From Phaeotremella fagi (lineage: Eukaryota > Basidiomycota > Tremellomycetes > Tremellales > Phaeotremellaceae): 64,000 nucleotides of DNA. The notes below the pieces were generated by a model that saw only the letters and a program-made list of their open reading frames with translations, had not been told where the DNA came from and made no database searches. Where the stretch lies: assembly GCA_001599715.1 (NCBI GenBank), contig BCHU01000014.1, forward strand, positions 806,001 to 870,000. Reading direction: 5' to 3'. Every line of letters begins with the position of its first letter. The stretch's first letter is position 1. The position numbers and the translations under genes are program-made. Shown in pieces: positions 9,778 to 20,540 of this stretch.

Positions 9778-11364
9778 ATGACATCCACATCTAATTCTGA
9801 CACGTTCGTCTTCATTTCAGGAGCTGGACCCACTGGACTTCTACTAGCCATTTGGCTCACCCATTATAAGGTACCTTATAGAATTGTTGATCCCGTTGAA
9901 AGCACCGGTACAACTTCAAGGGCTTTAGTTGTTCACTCACGTATCCTAGAATTCTATGATCATTTGGGTATAGCGGAAGAAGCTGTTAATCGTGGGATCC
10001 CACTCGACGCTTTTCAGATCAGTTATGGTGGTCATGTGAAAACCAAAGTTCCTTTATTGAACGCTGGTCAAGGTAAAAGTAAATTCCCATATGTTCTTTC
10101 TTTAGGTCAAGATGAACATGAAGCTCTTTTAGCTCAAGAACTTGAAAAAATCGGTGGGAAAGTTGAAAGAGGTAAGAAAACTATTGGAGTTGGTATGGAG
10201 AATTCTCATTGTGAGGTTAAAATTCAAGATTGTAAAACTGGAGAAATTGAGACTATCAAATCTCAATATGTGGCTGCTTGCGATGGAGCTCATTCAGCTG
10301 TTCGACATCTTCTAGGAATCAAAATGGAAGGTGGTACTTATACACGTCGATTCTTTGTTGCCGATGTCAACGCGAAAGGTCGTTCTACCGATATCCCAGC
10401 TATATTTCACATGTGTCTATCAGCGGACGATTTCGCTATGGTAATCAGGATGAAAGGCGACGAGAGATCTCGTATCGTCGGATTCGTACCGGAACAATTA
10501 GAGAGAACACCTGACGACATTACGTTCGATGATTGTCTTGCTACTTGCAAGAGAAATCTTGGGGACGATCTTGAAGTTGAAAAGGTGAATTGGTTCAGTC
10601 ATTACAAAGTTCATCATCGACATGCCGCACATTTCCGCCACGGTAGAGCTTTCTTGATGGGGGACGCTGCTCATCTTCATAGTCCTGTTGGAGGACAAGG
10701 AATGAATACAGGTTTAGGGGACGCGACAAATTTTGCTTGGAAAGTTGCCGCTGTTTATCATAACCCGGACGTTGATCTTGACGAATTGTTGACCACCTTC
10801 GACCAAGAGCGAGAAACTTTTGCGGAAGAATTGGTCACCAGTACCGACACAACTTTCCAGACAGTCACAGCGACTGGTCTTCTAGGTGCTACAGTAAGAT
10901 CTTTCTTCGTTCCATACGTCTTACCATGGATCACTTGGGCTTTCAACGTGGCTCCAACAATGTTTGACAAAGTATCTCAATTAGGTATCTCGTATCCTTC
11001 ATCTGCTCTATCGGTGAATATCGGTACTAAAGGTAATATCAAAGCTGGACAGAGATTACCTTGGACTGAACACGTCCTTAAAGACAAAGAGCAGCTATCT
11101 TCCAACCACTCTCTTTTCGAACTGGGCAAGTGGCAAGGACAAATCTTTGGTGAAAACGATTGGGTGAAACAACTTTTCGCTGAGAAGAACTTGGTTTTGC
11201 ACACATTTGAATGGACTAAGGAAGCTGGCGAAAAGGGCTTCGGGAAAGATGTTATTTACTTGGTTAGACCAGACGGCCATGTTGGTTTGGTAGGGGGCGA
11301 GAATGGTGATGCTGCTGTCCAACAAGTCGGAGATTATATCAAGAAATGGGTCGTGAGAAGTTGA
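9778..11364 (+). CDS. FAD-dependent aromatic-ring monooxygenase
   Basis: A single-exon 528-residue flavoprotein of the PheA/TfdB (phenol 2-monooxygenase/2,4-dichlorophenol hydroxylase) class. The N-terminus has the FAD Rossmann motif SGAGPTGLLLAIWL, then residues around 160-175 give the DG motif CDGAHSAVRHLLG, and the third FAD motif reads GDAAHLHSPVGGQGMNTGLG followed by DATNFAWK. These enzymes use NAD(P)H and O2 to hydroxylate phenolic or other aromatic compounds; the exact substrate cannot be told. The C-terminal segment is shorter than in fungal phenol hydroxylases with a thioredoxin-like domain. There is no intron, unlike all conserved neighbours, and a clear TATA box lies upstream. This suggests either an inducible catabolic gene or recent acquisition. 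Confidence 0.88.
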   Translation: MTSTSNSDTFVFISGAGPTGLLLAIWLTHYKVPYRIVDPVESTGTTSRALVVHSRILEFYDHLGIAEEAVNRGIPLDAFQISYGGHVKTKVPLLNAGQGKSKFPYVLSLGQDEHEALLAQELEKIGGKVERGKKTIGVGMENSHCEVKIQDCKTGEIETIKSQYVAACDGAHSAVRHLLGIKMEGGTYTRRFFVADVNAKGRSTDIPAIFHMCLSADDFAMVIRMKGDERSRIVGFVPEQLERTPDDITFDDCLATCKRNLGDDLEVEKVNWFSHYKVHHRHAAHFRHGRAFLMGDAAHLHSPVGGQGMNTGLGDATNFAWKVAAVYHNPDVDLDELLTTFDQERETFAEELVTSTDTTFQTVTATGLLGATVRSFFVPYVLPWITWAFNVAPTMFDKVSQLGISYPSSALSVNIGTKGNIKAGQRLPWTEHVLKDKEQLSSNHSLFELGKWQGQIFGENDWVKQLFAEKNLVLHTFEWTKEAGEKGFGKDVIYLVRPDGHVGLVGGENGDAAVQQVGDYIKKWVVRS

Positions 11365-11722
11365 AGTTGTCAATTTGTGTACTAGTTTATGTATCACTTG
11401 CTGAATACAGTATTGACTGATGAACTGCACTGCTCCTGACAAAGAGATGTTCTGTTTTCTGTAATCAGCAACAAGGAGGAAGACTGGTCTCGTCTCCTTT
11501 TAGTTAGTTTCAGTTGAAGTTGCAACAGTGAATTAAACCATTTTCCCTCAAAGTGCTCTTACAAAGGTAGGCATGACCTGATTGTCGACTGTGTGACGTA
11601 TAAATCACCGAAATTCTTCGTCAGTTCTCCAGGCAACTTCAGGCGATACTCTGTGCCTTCCAACACGCATATTTCTACATTTTACATACTGCCAAGTCTT
11701 TCAACGGCTATCCTCACTCAAA
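11365..11722. other. Intergenic, monooxygenase to orphan gene
   Basis: 358 bases without a supportable gene. Frames opening near 11593 run into the next gene in a different phase and look incidental. Confidence 0.4.
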
Positions 11723-12061
11723 ATGAAGAATCTCAATACAGATGGCACGCTTCAAGATTGCCTCGAATCAGCAAGAAGCCGACCAAGGACAAAGCGAGAT
11801 GCAGTGAAGAATCTTCAGGAATCTATAAACATCCTCATAAAGAGGACCAACGGATTGAATACACAGCAAAAATACTCTTTCATCTTATCGGAAGATGTAC
11901 AGACAGTTCTGGACTTAGAATCACGCTTTTTACAAGAACATAGGGGGGATGCCTTATATGGGTTTGCAAGATTTGAACAGTCGGTATCTGAGAAGGATGA
12001 TCAGTCCGAGGAAGAATGGGTGCATCAGTATGATAAGATTTTAGGTGCATTGTCTAATTAG
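11723..12061 (+). CDS. Small orphan protein with in-frame continuation
   Basis: A 112-codon frame starting MKNLNTDGTLQDCLE and ending DKILGALSN before TAG (12059-12061). It is charged, predicted mostly helical and has no family that I recognise. The same reading frame stays open after the TAG for 50 more codons, with similar composition (VDNLERFWKEGFEASRTG, LWDLINSWYRG), to a second TAG at 12212-12214. The original protein may therefore have been about 163 residues, with the first TAG being a nonsense mutation, a programmed read-through site, or part of an intron I could not define. No signal peptide or membrane segment is visible. Confidence 0.4.
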   Translation: MKNLNTDGTLQDCLESARSRPRTKRDAVKNLQESINILIKRTNGLNTQQKYSFILSEDVQTVLDLESRFLQEHRGDALYGFARFEQSVSEKDDQSEEEWVHQYDKILGALSN

Positions 12062-12214
12062 GAGACTAATGTGGACAATCTAGAACGGTTCTGGAAGGAG
12101 GGGTTTGAAGCGTCGAGAACGGGAAAGCTCTGGGATTTGATTAATTCATGGTACCGAGGTAGTGTGAAAGACGGCCTCGGCTGTTCAGGAAATGCGGTCG
12201 AGAATTCGGTGTAG
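12062..12214 (+). pseudogene. In-frame extension beyond the TAG of the orphan gene
   Basis: Fifty sense codons in the exact frame of the preceding ORF, ending at TAG 12212-12214. The residues include a Trp/Phe-rich stretch (ERFWKEGFEAS, LWDLINSWYRG) unlike random non-coding sequence. It lacks its own ATG at the start and is best read as part of the upstream gene. Confidence 0.35.
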
Positions 12215-13047
12215 TTATGTCATCATTCCATCGTACTTTCATAAAGTAATTTGGAGACCGAACTTGAATGCGATAGGTCCAGTAGAAGGCAGAAAGATTG
12301 CACAGCAGCTGCGGAGAAAGCAAGAGGCGGTGTGCCAGTTTAGTGCCACCGATGGATTTTCAGATGAAGCTGTCTGCTTGCTATTTATCAAAAGCTGCAC
12401 TCTTGTACTATACACCGCATGCGGCGTCAGACCTCGGCGATCCAAGTATCAGCTGCAGCGAGCGAAGAAAGAGAGAAAGCATAATGAATGAATTGAGTTA
12501 GTGAGTCAGAGTTGAATTGAGAAATTACGTTTTGAGTTGACCTAGCTGAATATTGAACCTGAATTGATTTCTTTTAAGGGAGAGTCATAGTGACTTAGTG
12601 AACCGTAGTCAATAATAACAAAAAGTAATAAGACCACAATTAATCTCCTACATACTCGTGTATCACTGCATATTGTTTATCATATCAGTCTACTCATCTT
12701 CATCTCTCTACGCAAATCGCTATTTGTGCATACACAGCAAGGAAAGGTCTGTTCATAATCAACCTCACCCTTCTCAACCGCTTCCTTGTCGCTTCCATAA
12801 ACGCTACGCTTGACATTTCGCTGTCTTTTTTCTTCTTTGACAGGAGGTATATAACTGGAACAACTCTTTTTGAACATCTTAACAACGCGCACAACCCACA
12901 ACGCACAATCGATAAACATCCTTTGTGAAACATCAAACTCTTTCACCCAACTGAAACCTTTGTTAATCCTTTGCGGCCTGCACGTCCAAAGCATTTCTTT
13001 TCTTGCTCTCACTTTCGTAAAATCAAACAATATCACCATTCAAATAA
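12215..13047. other. Intergenic upstream of the Hfl1-like gene
   Basis: No convincing gene. Open frames at 12192-12491 (+) and 12680-13039 (-) have no family match, signal or domain that I can see. The last 100 bases before 13048 are CT/CA-rich, typical of a fungal 5' leader. Confidence 0.35.
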
Positions 13048-15445
13048 ATGACGACTTGCCCTAGCTCGAACGTCGTGGGGGCGGTGAGTAACTTCAGCTT
13101 CATTCATTGTTTCTCTACTGACGTTAGGTGACTCTTTCTTTCCTACTGTTTGGCCCTCTCATTCCACCTCGTTTTTACCTCCAATCTTTGCCACTGGGTA
13201 TTCTAACCTCGCTCACTCTTATACAACCATCGTTCTCCATATCGATATGATAATATCTTATGTTCGCTATGATTGGATTCCTGCACCGTTTCCTATATAG
13301 GCTGAAGATACCTTTTTTAACAGTGATGTGAGTAGGAATTCAAAAACGTGTATCGTCAATTGACAGTATGTCTCTTAGGGTTCCGTCACTTGGGATGCTC
13401 ATCGCATAGGGTAAGCTCATTGAATCTTTGTAGGAGTAGCTGATGTTGATGCTATGTCAGATGGACGGTATCAGGAGGATGTGCTGCTTTGGTACGTTGC
13501 TCAGAAAAAGATAATCGAAAGATTTCAACTGATCAAGTCCAACAGACTACTTTGATCACATTCTTCACCATCACCATGCACGCAACCCATTACCAACAAC
13601 CTGATGCTCAGCGTCAGGTCATTCGTGTTCTCATGATGCCTTGCGTGTAGGTGTAGACGCATTGTTACCACCTTGGATATTCCAGCCGACTGACGTTTAT
13701 CTTTCAGCTACTCCGTGGTGTCCTTCCTTTCTTACAGATATTATGTTAGCTACGAATACTATCTCTTATCTGAGGTACGATTCTCCACTTTGGTTATAGA
13801 TAATAACTAAATGATGAACCCTCCAGACTGCATACGAAGCCATCACGTTATCAGCTTTCTTAATGCTGCTTACAGAACTCGTTAGATTGTCTACAGAATC
13901 GGGAAATCTTCATGACAGATTAGCTGAAAAGGATAAACGTAAACTCCCGTAGGTCTACGTCCTAACACTCCATATTGGGAAGCTGCTCATCAACAACTGT
14001 GTAGATTTCCTTTCGGTTTCTGGAGATTCAGAGCATCAAAACCGTATTTCATGCACGCTCTCAGTTTCAGTGTTATGCAGTATGTCATTTTAAGACCCTT
14101 GATCACAATCGCTGGTCTGGTTTGCGAGTACTTCAACGTGGTGAGTTTTGAGATAGGGTCTAGAAAAAAGGACTGTGACTGATTATCGCTATTCTAGTTA
14201 TGCCCAGAAATGTATTCTGTACATTTCGCTGAAGTGTACTTGGATGCCGTGGACTTCGTATCAATCTCAATCGCCTTGTATGGATTGATCGTATTCTACG
14301 TTCTCTTCAAGAATGAGCTCAAAGGTCGAAGACCCCTCGCCAAGGTCAGTGCCAAAGTTTTACTTTCAAAATTGGTTCAATGCTGAAGTTACTTTATCCC
14401 ACAGTTTTTGGCAATTAAATTGATCGTGTTCTTCACATTCTATCAGAGTGAGTAACGAATCTTTGTGACAAACAAGAAATCTGATCGTTATGACCAGGTT
14501 TCATTTTCAGTATTCTTCAGAATTACAATGTCATCAAAGCTACATCACTCTGGACTACCTATAACGTAGCTGATGGGTTGTCAGCATTATGCACTTGTGT
14601 GGAAATGGTATTCTTCAGTGTTTTCATGTGAGTTATATTACGAGAAATAAAGGTGTGGTCTGGATTGATACTGATATCTAATAGGGGTTGGGCATACGCA
14701 TGGACAGACTAGTAGGTCAACCGGATTTAGTGTGACTTTATTGCTAACCCCGACAACAGCACCAACAGAGATCTCAATCCACATCAAAGAGAGACTGGAT
14801 TCAAGACTTATTTCCAAGCCATATGGGACGCTATCAACTTATCTGATTTCGCCATTGGTATGTCATCTTTTGTTGTCACAGGTCAGGTCACTAACCATCT
14901 TACAGAAATCTGGCATGCCCTCGTTTTCTTCGTTGACTACGCTCGCGGTAAAGAGGGTACTCATTCTGTAAAGACAAAGTACCATCAAACGTAAGTTGCG
15001 TTTTGATGCTGTCAAACATCGAACAGCTGCTGATCTGACTCTCCGCAGTTTCATGTCTGGTCCCCACGATGGCGACAAAACACCTCATCTAGCTATGAAC
15101 ACTTTCCCTGGTCAAGACTACCCATCCACGAAACAATATCCTGATCAATACAATGGTGATTACAATCCTTCTCCAGGTCCACTTCGATCAGCAACATCCT
15201 ATCAAAGAATATCAGAACGTCAATCAACTGATGGCTACACTCCCAACCCTAATTCTGGTGATGCAAGAATGGCTGAAGAAGGTCGAACAGCTTATCCTAC
15301 CCAGACAAGTGGTTGGACTAATGTACCAGGACAGACGCAGGCATCATATGTGAACTACGGGAATAGCAATTCCTTCCCAGCAGCACATCCTTATCAGTAT
15401 CAACCTTCGTCGGGTGCTACCAATGAATATTCGCATGCGAGGTAG
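13048..15445 (+). CDS. TMEM184/DUF300 membrane protein (Hfl1/OSTalpha-like)
   Basis: A gene of about 14 exons, several very short (MTTCPSSNVVGA, AEDTFFNSD, GSVTWDAHRI, WTVSGGCAAL). The spliced protein has a seven-helix core: TTLITFFTITMHATHYQQPD, YSVVSFLSYRYYVSYEYYLL, TAYEAITLSAFLMLLTELVR, FPFGFWRFRASKPYFMHAL, VILRPLITIAGLVCEYFNV, DFVSISIALYGLIVFYVLFK, and LAIKLIVFFTFYQSFIFSIL, followed by YNVADGLSALCTCVEM and FSVFMGWAYAW. These are the organic-solute-transporter-alpha/TMEM184 signatures. After the core come NRDLNPHQRETGF, a membrane-proximal EIWHALVFFVDYAR and a long Tyr/Pro/Ser-rich cytoplasmic tail. In fission yeast the family member Hfl1 recruits lipidated Atg8 to the vacuole membrane through such a tail; plant LAZ1 is similar. 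Family strong, precise role inferred. Confidence 0.85.
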
Positions 15446-15606
15446 AATGCAGACTCTCAACCATAGAAGAATCTCAAAGATACCTAAAATTTACTTATAC
15501 CTTTAGTAGTTAGATAGACAGTGACCGAATGTATCGTATAGCTCCATTTTTATTTCCAATCTAGCTTCAACATCAATCCAAGTTTGAACGTTGCATTCTA
15601 AATCAA

Positions 15607-16591
15607 TTACTGGGGAGGAATTTCTGGTCCTGTCTTGACCTTTTTCTTCTCTTCAACCTGTAAAAAGAGACATCAGTCAGTTATCGAATTTATCTCTTTG
15701 AGCTAGATATCTGTACCCACCCTGACTACCTGATCCGCTGGTGCTCCTTTCAGCGCTCCGGCTTGAGCTTCAAGCATTTCAACCTGATTGATCCACATTA
15801 GTGACTGGCCACTGGATCTTTATACTAGCACTAAACTCACGATTTCATCTCCAACATCACCTTGAATGACAATCTCATCCTCACCTTGAGGATTCTTACT
15901 GACACTAGCTCCTGTTGCGAATTTCGATGCAAATTGTTTCGCAGCTTTCTTGAGATCAACACCGAATTGCTCGAGACCGTGAACATGAGTTTGATGTTTT
16001 CTCTTGGTTCTTTCAGAGCGTTTTATAGTGATCTGAGTAAATCCTATCAGCACTGTCATACCACATTACGATTATGACTACTTTTCTAGCCTAACTAAGG
16101 ACGATACCTACTTTTGCAGCCTGATGTGGATGTTAGCGAATTACTTCAGGTGGGATACCGCAAAAACTCACACTCTTCTTCTTGGCCTCTTGTTCAGCTT
16201 TCTTCTCTGCCTTACGCTCAGCTTTAGCAGCATCTGCTTCTAATTTCTCTTGTTTGTCTAAACTAAGAGTTCCAATACGAGCGGTGAGGGAGCCTAGAGT
16301 ATCGTTGAGTCAGTATACTTTGTGCATTGGATAAATGCGTATGATGGGATTTTCATTCTGCACCCCGATCATAGACGTCTATTGAGACACCAAATGGATT
16401 GCTGATAAGAACGAGATCCTATGACACTCACTCTCACCCCAAACCCTCTCGAACTCCTCCTTGTCCTCCTCCTCCAACCAAGTTTTACATTTTGAAACTG
16501 ATGGACCAAATTCACAATATTCTGTTGGAAGTGTGCATACAGCACAGTAGAATGGTTTTACTGGTTTCGATGATGGACCTGCAACGCTCAT
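15607..16591 (-). CDS. TMA22: TMA22/DENR, ribosome recycling factor with SUI1 domain
   Basis: A five-exon minus-strand gene. It starts MSVAGPSSKPVKPFYCAVCT with the N-terminal Cys-pair zinc region (YCAVCTLPTEYCEFGPSVSK, C), then an acidic helix (WLEEEDKEEFERVWG). A charged linker (LSLDKQEKLEADAAKAERKA) leads to a SUI1/eIF1-like domain: ITIKRSERTKRKHQTHVHGL, DLKKAAKQFASKFATGASVS, and EDEIVIQGDVGDEIV. It ends PEIPPQ and TAA at 15607-15609. TMA22 pairs with TMA20/MCT-1 to remove deacylated tRNA from 40S subunits after termination. An in-frame ATG upstream (16726) exists, but the start at 16591 matches the family N-terminus. It shares a 288-base divergent promoter with the USP-like gene. Confidence 0.9.
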
Positions 16592-16879
16592 AATGGGGAT
16601 CGTAGGTGTATATTGAGATGGTATGATGTATCTATCCAATGATTTAGTTGGTGGGATGATTGTAGAAAGCTGAAAGGAATTTGACGAAAATCCGAAACTA
16701 GACTTTACAATTTGAACGTCATCCAATTCAGAGGTTCGTAACCTTCATTCTATTTTCACCAACTTCACATAATAAACATACCATTCGTTTTGACACGACA
16801 GCACATCGTAACAGTAGACAGATGACCTTATAAAACGACTGAGAGACATACAAGTAAACCTGGTCACCAATCACCTATA
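16592..16879. promoter_or_regulatory. TMA22/USP-like bidirectional promoter
   Basis: A 288-base gap between divergent ATGs. The sequence TATAAAACG near 16831 could be a TATA element for the plus-strand gene, about 50 bases from its ATG. Confidence 0.4.
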
Positions 16880-19800
16880 ATGTCTTTTTCAGCAGCTACT
16901 TTCGCCGCTCTTCAGGACATGGGTATTGAGCCTGTTCTCGCGAGAGAAGCTGCAAAACGATATCAAAGTACCAATGCCGCTGTGGAGTGGTGTTTTGGAG
17001 CTGGCTCACAGGTATGTCTATTCGCTTTGCAAGACACCACTTGATTATAGCTGACATCATCAAAGTGGAAGCCAGAACCAATACCTTTAACAACCACAAC
17101 ACCATTAAGACCCGCTCCCTACAGACCTCCCCCACCACCTCAAAGAAATGTTAGACCGGCTGGTAGATCACTGCCAGGAACGCAAGAGGTCCTACCTGGT
17201 TATCAAGAGAGTGTTTCTGGGGAGAACGATGGTGTTACAGGTCAGATCAAACGATTTCTCTCGCAGCACAGCACAGCTAATGCAATTGTAGTCGAACATC
17301 GAGAAGTTGAACATTCTCCCGAACCAGTCGATGCAACACCTACTCAATCATCTGCTTTACATTCTTTAAGGTCACCCTCAACAGTGGTATTCGATGAATC
17401 TACCCCTCGTCCAAAGAACAATACCACTTCAACAACAGATAATCCATTTCTTGTCACCATGCCCGATGTTCCCAAGGCTCCTCCCTCTATCTTTCACAGC
17501 AACAATCCATTTCGAAATTTAGCTTCTGATTCGAAGGTGACTAGTGAAACTCTCCCCAAACCTTTTGGTGAACGTCAAGAGCCCATAATGGTATATGATG
17601 ACGACCCAGATGACTTGCCAGCACCCTCACCGGCCTTGACAGTGGTTGACGACTCAGATATCGACGATGATCTAGCTCGCGCTATAGCTTTATCCAAGGC
17701 TGAAATGCAAGGTGTCTCTCATGGGAGCTCAGAGGATCTATCAGCAAGTGCTGTTCGACAGGAGCGAGAACGATCAGTTCGTGCAAGTGGTGCTCCCCCG
17801 CCTAGTCCTGAACCAGAGACGGCAACAGATACATCAACAACGAAAAGTGCTCTTGACGAAGATGGAAATTATATGAACTCACTGTTTGGACCGAGTAATA
17901 AAGAAGACAAAGATGGTAGTATGGGTATGGTTACCGTTACACCGGTGAGTCGATTCACATTTTTACTTGTACTAGAGCTGAGTCTTGTACCGCAGGCTTG
18001 GGCTCAAACGAATAACAACGAGGACGACGATCTGAATCGAGCGATACAAGATTCTCTCATGACCGCCTCGTTTCATTCAGCATCAGTTCTTCTGGATGTC
18101 GATAAGCCAGAAAAGACAAGGCGAGAGGATGGGGCGTAAGTTCACCTTTTTTGGTATAATCGGTGTAATTCTAACATGATACCCCTAGACCGATGGTATT
18201 TTATTCCGAGTCTGGTCACTCCACATATGCTGCCAACTACTTGCAAGCAATCTCTGTAATCCCTCAACTGAGATATGCTATTTCAGTCATTCCTGCCGAA
18301 TATCAATCTGGTGAGTGGACCCATGGTCTTTAGTTCTACATCCGTCCTATATCAAGTCTAACATCGGAATACTCATAGAAATCTCAAAGATCAATGATTT
18401 AATTGAAGAATCCAAGTACAACAAGGCGAGCTATACAGAGGTCGACGATATACTCCGATCGCTACGTGACGGGAAGGTACCGAATCAACTACCACCTAAC
18501 GATGCTATTCTCGGTGAGTCGATTAAAGCTTCGTCGATTGTGGTTTTGGATATTTCTGACGATGATTTGATTGTCCCCACTAGATTTTCACCAGGACATC
18601 CGTCGCAGGGTTCTTCATTCAAGCGCTGCTGCATCACGGGGGCGTGAACCTCCGTACTTTTTTGATCCTCACGACTTTGTGGGGACTGATATGTGAGCGA
18701 CTTCCTCCCTTCATTGAAGCACAGCACCTGATTTAGATGACCAGCTTATTTGACTCATATATCGAGACTGATCGCCACCCTACGATACCAAGTCACGTCT
18801 ACTTTCATCGAACCGCAAGCGTTCCTTCCTCTCTTTATCCAATGTTGTCTTCCGTCTTATGGAACCCAGACGCTCCAGGTCAGAGTATCCGTGACTTGAG
18901 TGATGTCTTGGCTTTCACATTAGGATGGGGCTTTGGGGCACGGAGGGAGTTATGGAATCTTGAGGAAAGGGTTGTTCTAGGTATGAAAGTGTCTTGACTA
19001 CAGAATGACTAGCGCTGACTGTCTGTCAAGATCGTTTTCTACGTCATAATGCTGGATGGTCGGCTCAAATTCGAGCTCAACAAAGTGTTGCTCAGGGAAA
19101 TCAGCGAAGATTGAAAGAGCGGATCGATCATTTATCTATGTACAAGGTGCGCTGTTTGAAACAATTATTTTGTTTTGGTCTAACTGTGAAATAGAACCAA
19201 AATATACATGGAAGTTTGTCGACGTATGTGGCATTGTGTGAATGAGAATAATCCCACTAACATTACCAGTTTAATCAATCATTTGGAAAACTCGCCAAGC
19301 ACCGATCCAATTCAGGAGGAATCTAGGAAAGAAATGCGAACCAAGGTGCGGATTTTAGATCACCTCAAAAGACCTGAACTCATTTATAAATGATATAGCT
19401 CGAGGAGACATTGAAAATTCTACAAGAAAAGGTCAACGCACTGAAAGCAGAGTTAGATGTCGGGGAACATGACGCGAGTGGCAACCTTTTCGAAACAGAT
19501 AATCCGGAACTCAATCAACATGCTGTATGTTCATATCAACTGTAACATCGATATCAACAAGCTGACTACTGACTGCTCTTGTAGTACCTACTTCGAGCTG
19601 TCTTCTTTCACGACGGTGCTCTGGTTGGTGGAAACCATCTGTATATGTATATCAGACAGGACGATGGTTCCTGGTGGAAGATCCAAGGTCACGAGGCTTT
19701 CAAGGTGAGATCTATATAGCGTGGGATGATGCAAGGCTGACTCGGTGATAGGTCGAATGGGCGACAATTAAGACGGATAAGACTGGAATATATATGGACG

Positions 19801-20248
19801 GTGGACCGTATTTCTTCTTATACTCTCGAGAAGGCGAGCGACCCACTCCACCACAGAGCGAGGAGTCGAGTTTGAATTTGATGGATGTTGAAATGGATAC
19901 CGAAGAGGACGAGATGAAGGAAATCAACAATGACTTAGTGACGATCAATAACGTCAATGATAACGTCGCTGAAGATGAGTTGAATACTCAATATATGGTG
20001 AGGATGGCCAAGGCTCATATTTTGAAAGATCACCATCTGACGAGACTCTCTTTCAGGAAAGTGAACGGGTCATGCAAGACCAAGACTCAATTTCAGCACC
20101 GCCAACAACCGTTGACATTCTGAATGGTACGATTGATGATCTGAAAACTGAAGGTAAAACGACTCAGTCGGTTGCGACAGATGAGACATTAGCTGAGGTG
20201 TCAGATAACGATTCAATGAGAAAGTTGGACTCGAAAGAATCACTGTAA
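16880..20248 (+). CDS. USP25/28-like protein, probable pseudo-deubiquitinase
   Basis: A multi-exon gene. The N-terminus is a UBA domain (FAALQDMGIEPVLAREAAKR, NAAVEWCFGAG). A long disordered region follows with two ubiquitin-interacting motifs: DDDLARAIALSKAEMQ and DDDLNRAIQDSLMTAS. The UBA-UIM-UIM-USP order is that of USP25/28. The USP fold then reads PMVFYSESGHSTYAANYLQA with ISVIPQLR, where active enzymes have GLxNxGNTCWFxxxIQ. The catalytic Cys is replaced by Thr and the oxyanion Asn by His. The C-terminal box reads LLRAVFFHDGALVGGNHLYM with YIRQDDGSWWKIQGHEAF: the His is arguably kept, but the usual D/N after W is not. It ends with an acidic tail. I infer a ubiquitin-binding scaffold with no peptidase activity. 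The splice joining RREDGA to PMVFYSE keeps frame. Confidence 0.78.
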
Positions 20249-20540
20249 TTGGTGTTTGCGAGTTTGAAGTAGATTGTATAATAGAGATGTATTTTGTATC
20301 CAGGATCGATCTTATAGCCTCTACGGATGAACAATGACATCGTTGAAAAAGAACGATTTTTATGCTATGAGCATCGCTTCCAATGTAAAATTCGTTCAAG
20401 TCAACATTCACAATGCATTAGTGTGGTTTTGAGAAAGATGAATAAATAACGGAGTCTCATGCACAACTTCCAATATTGACAACATTCTATTCACAATATC
20501 TTCCATGATTGAAACTCCGGAAAACAATGTCCTAGATTCT

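Noticed and set aside
12680..13039. A 119-codon minus-strand frame upstream of the Hfl1-like gene
   Set aside because: No recognisable domain, and it overlaps the 5' leader of a well-supported plus-strand gene.
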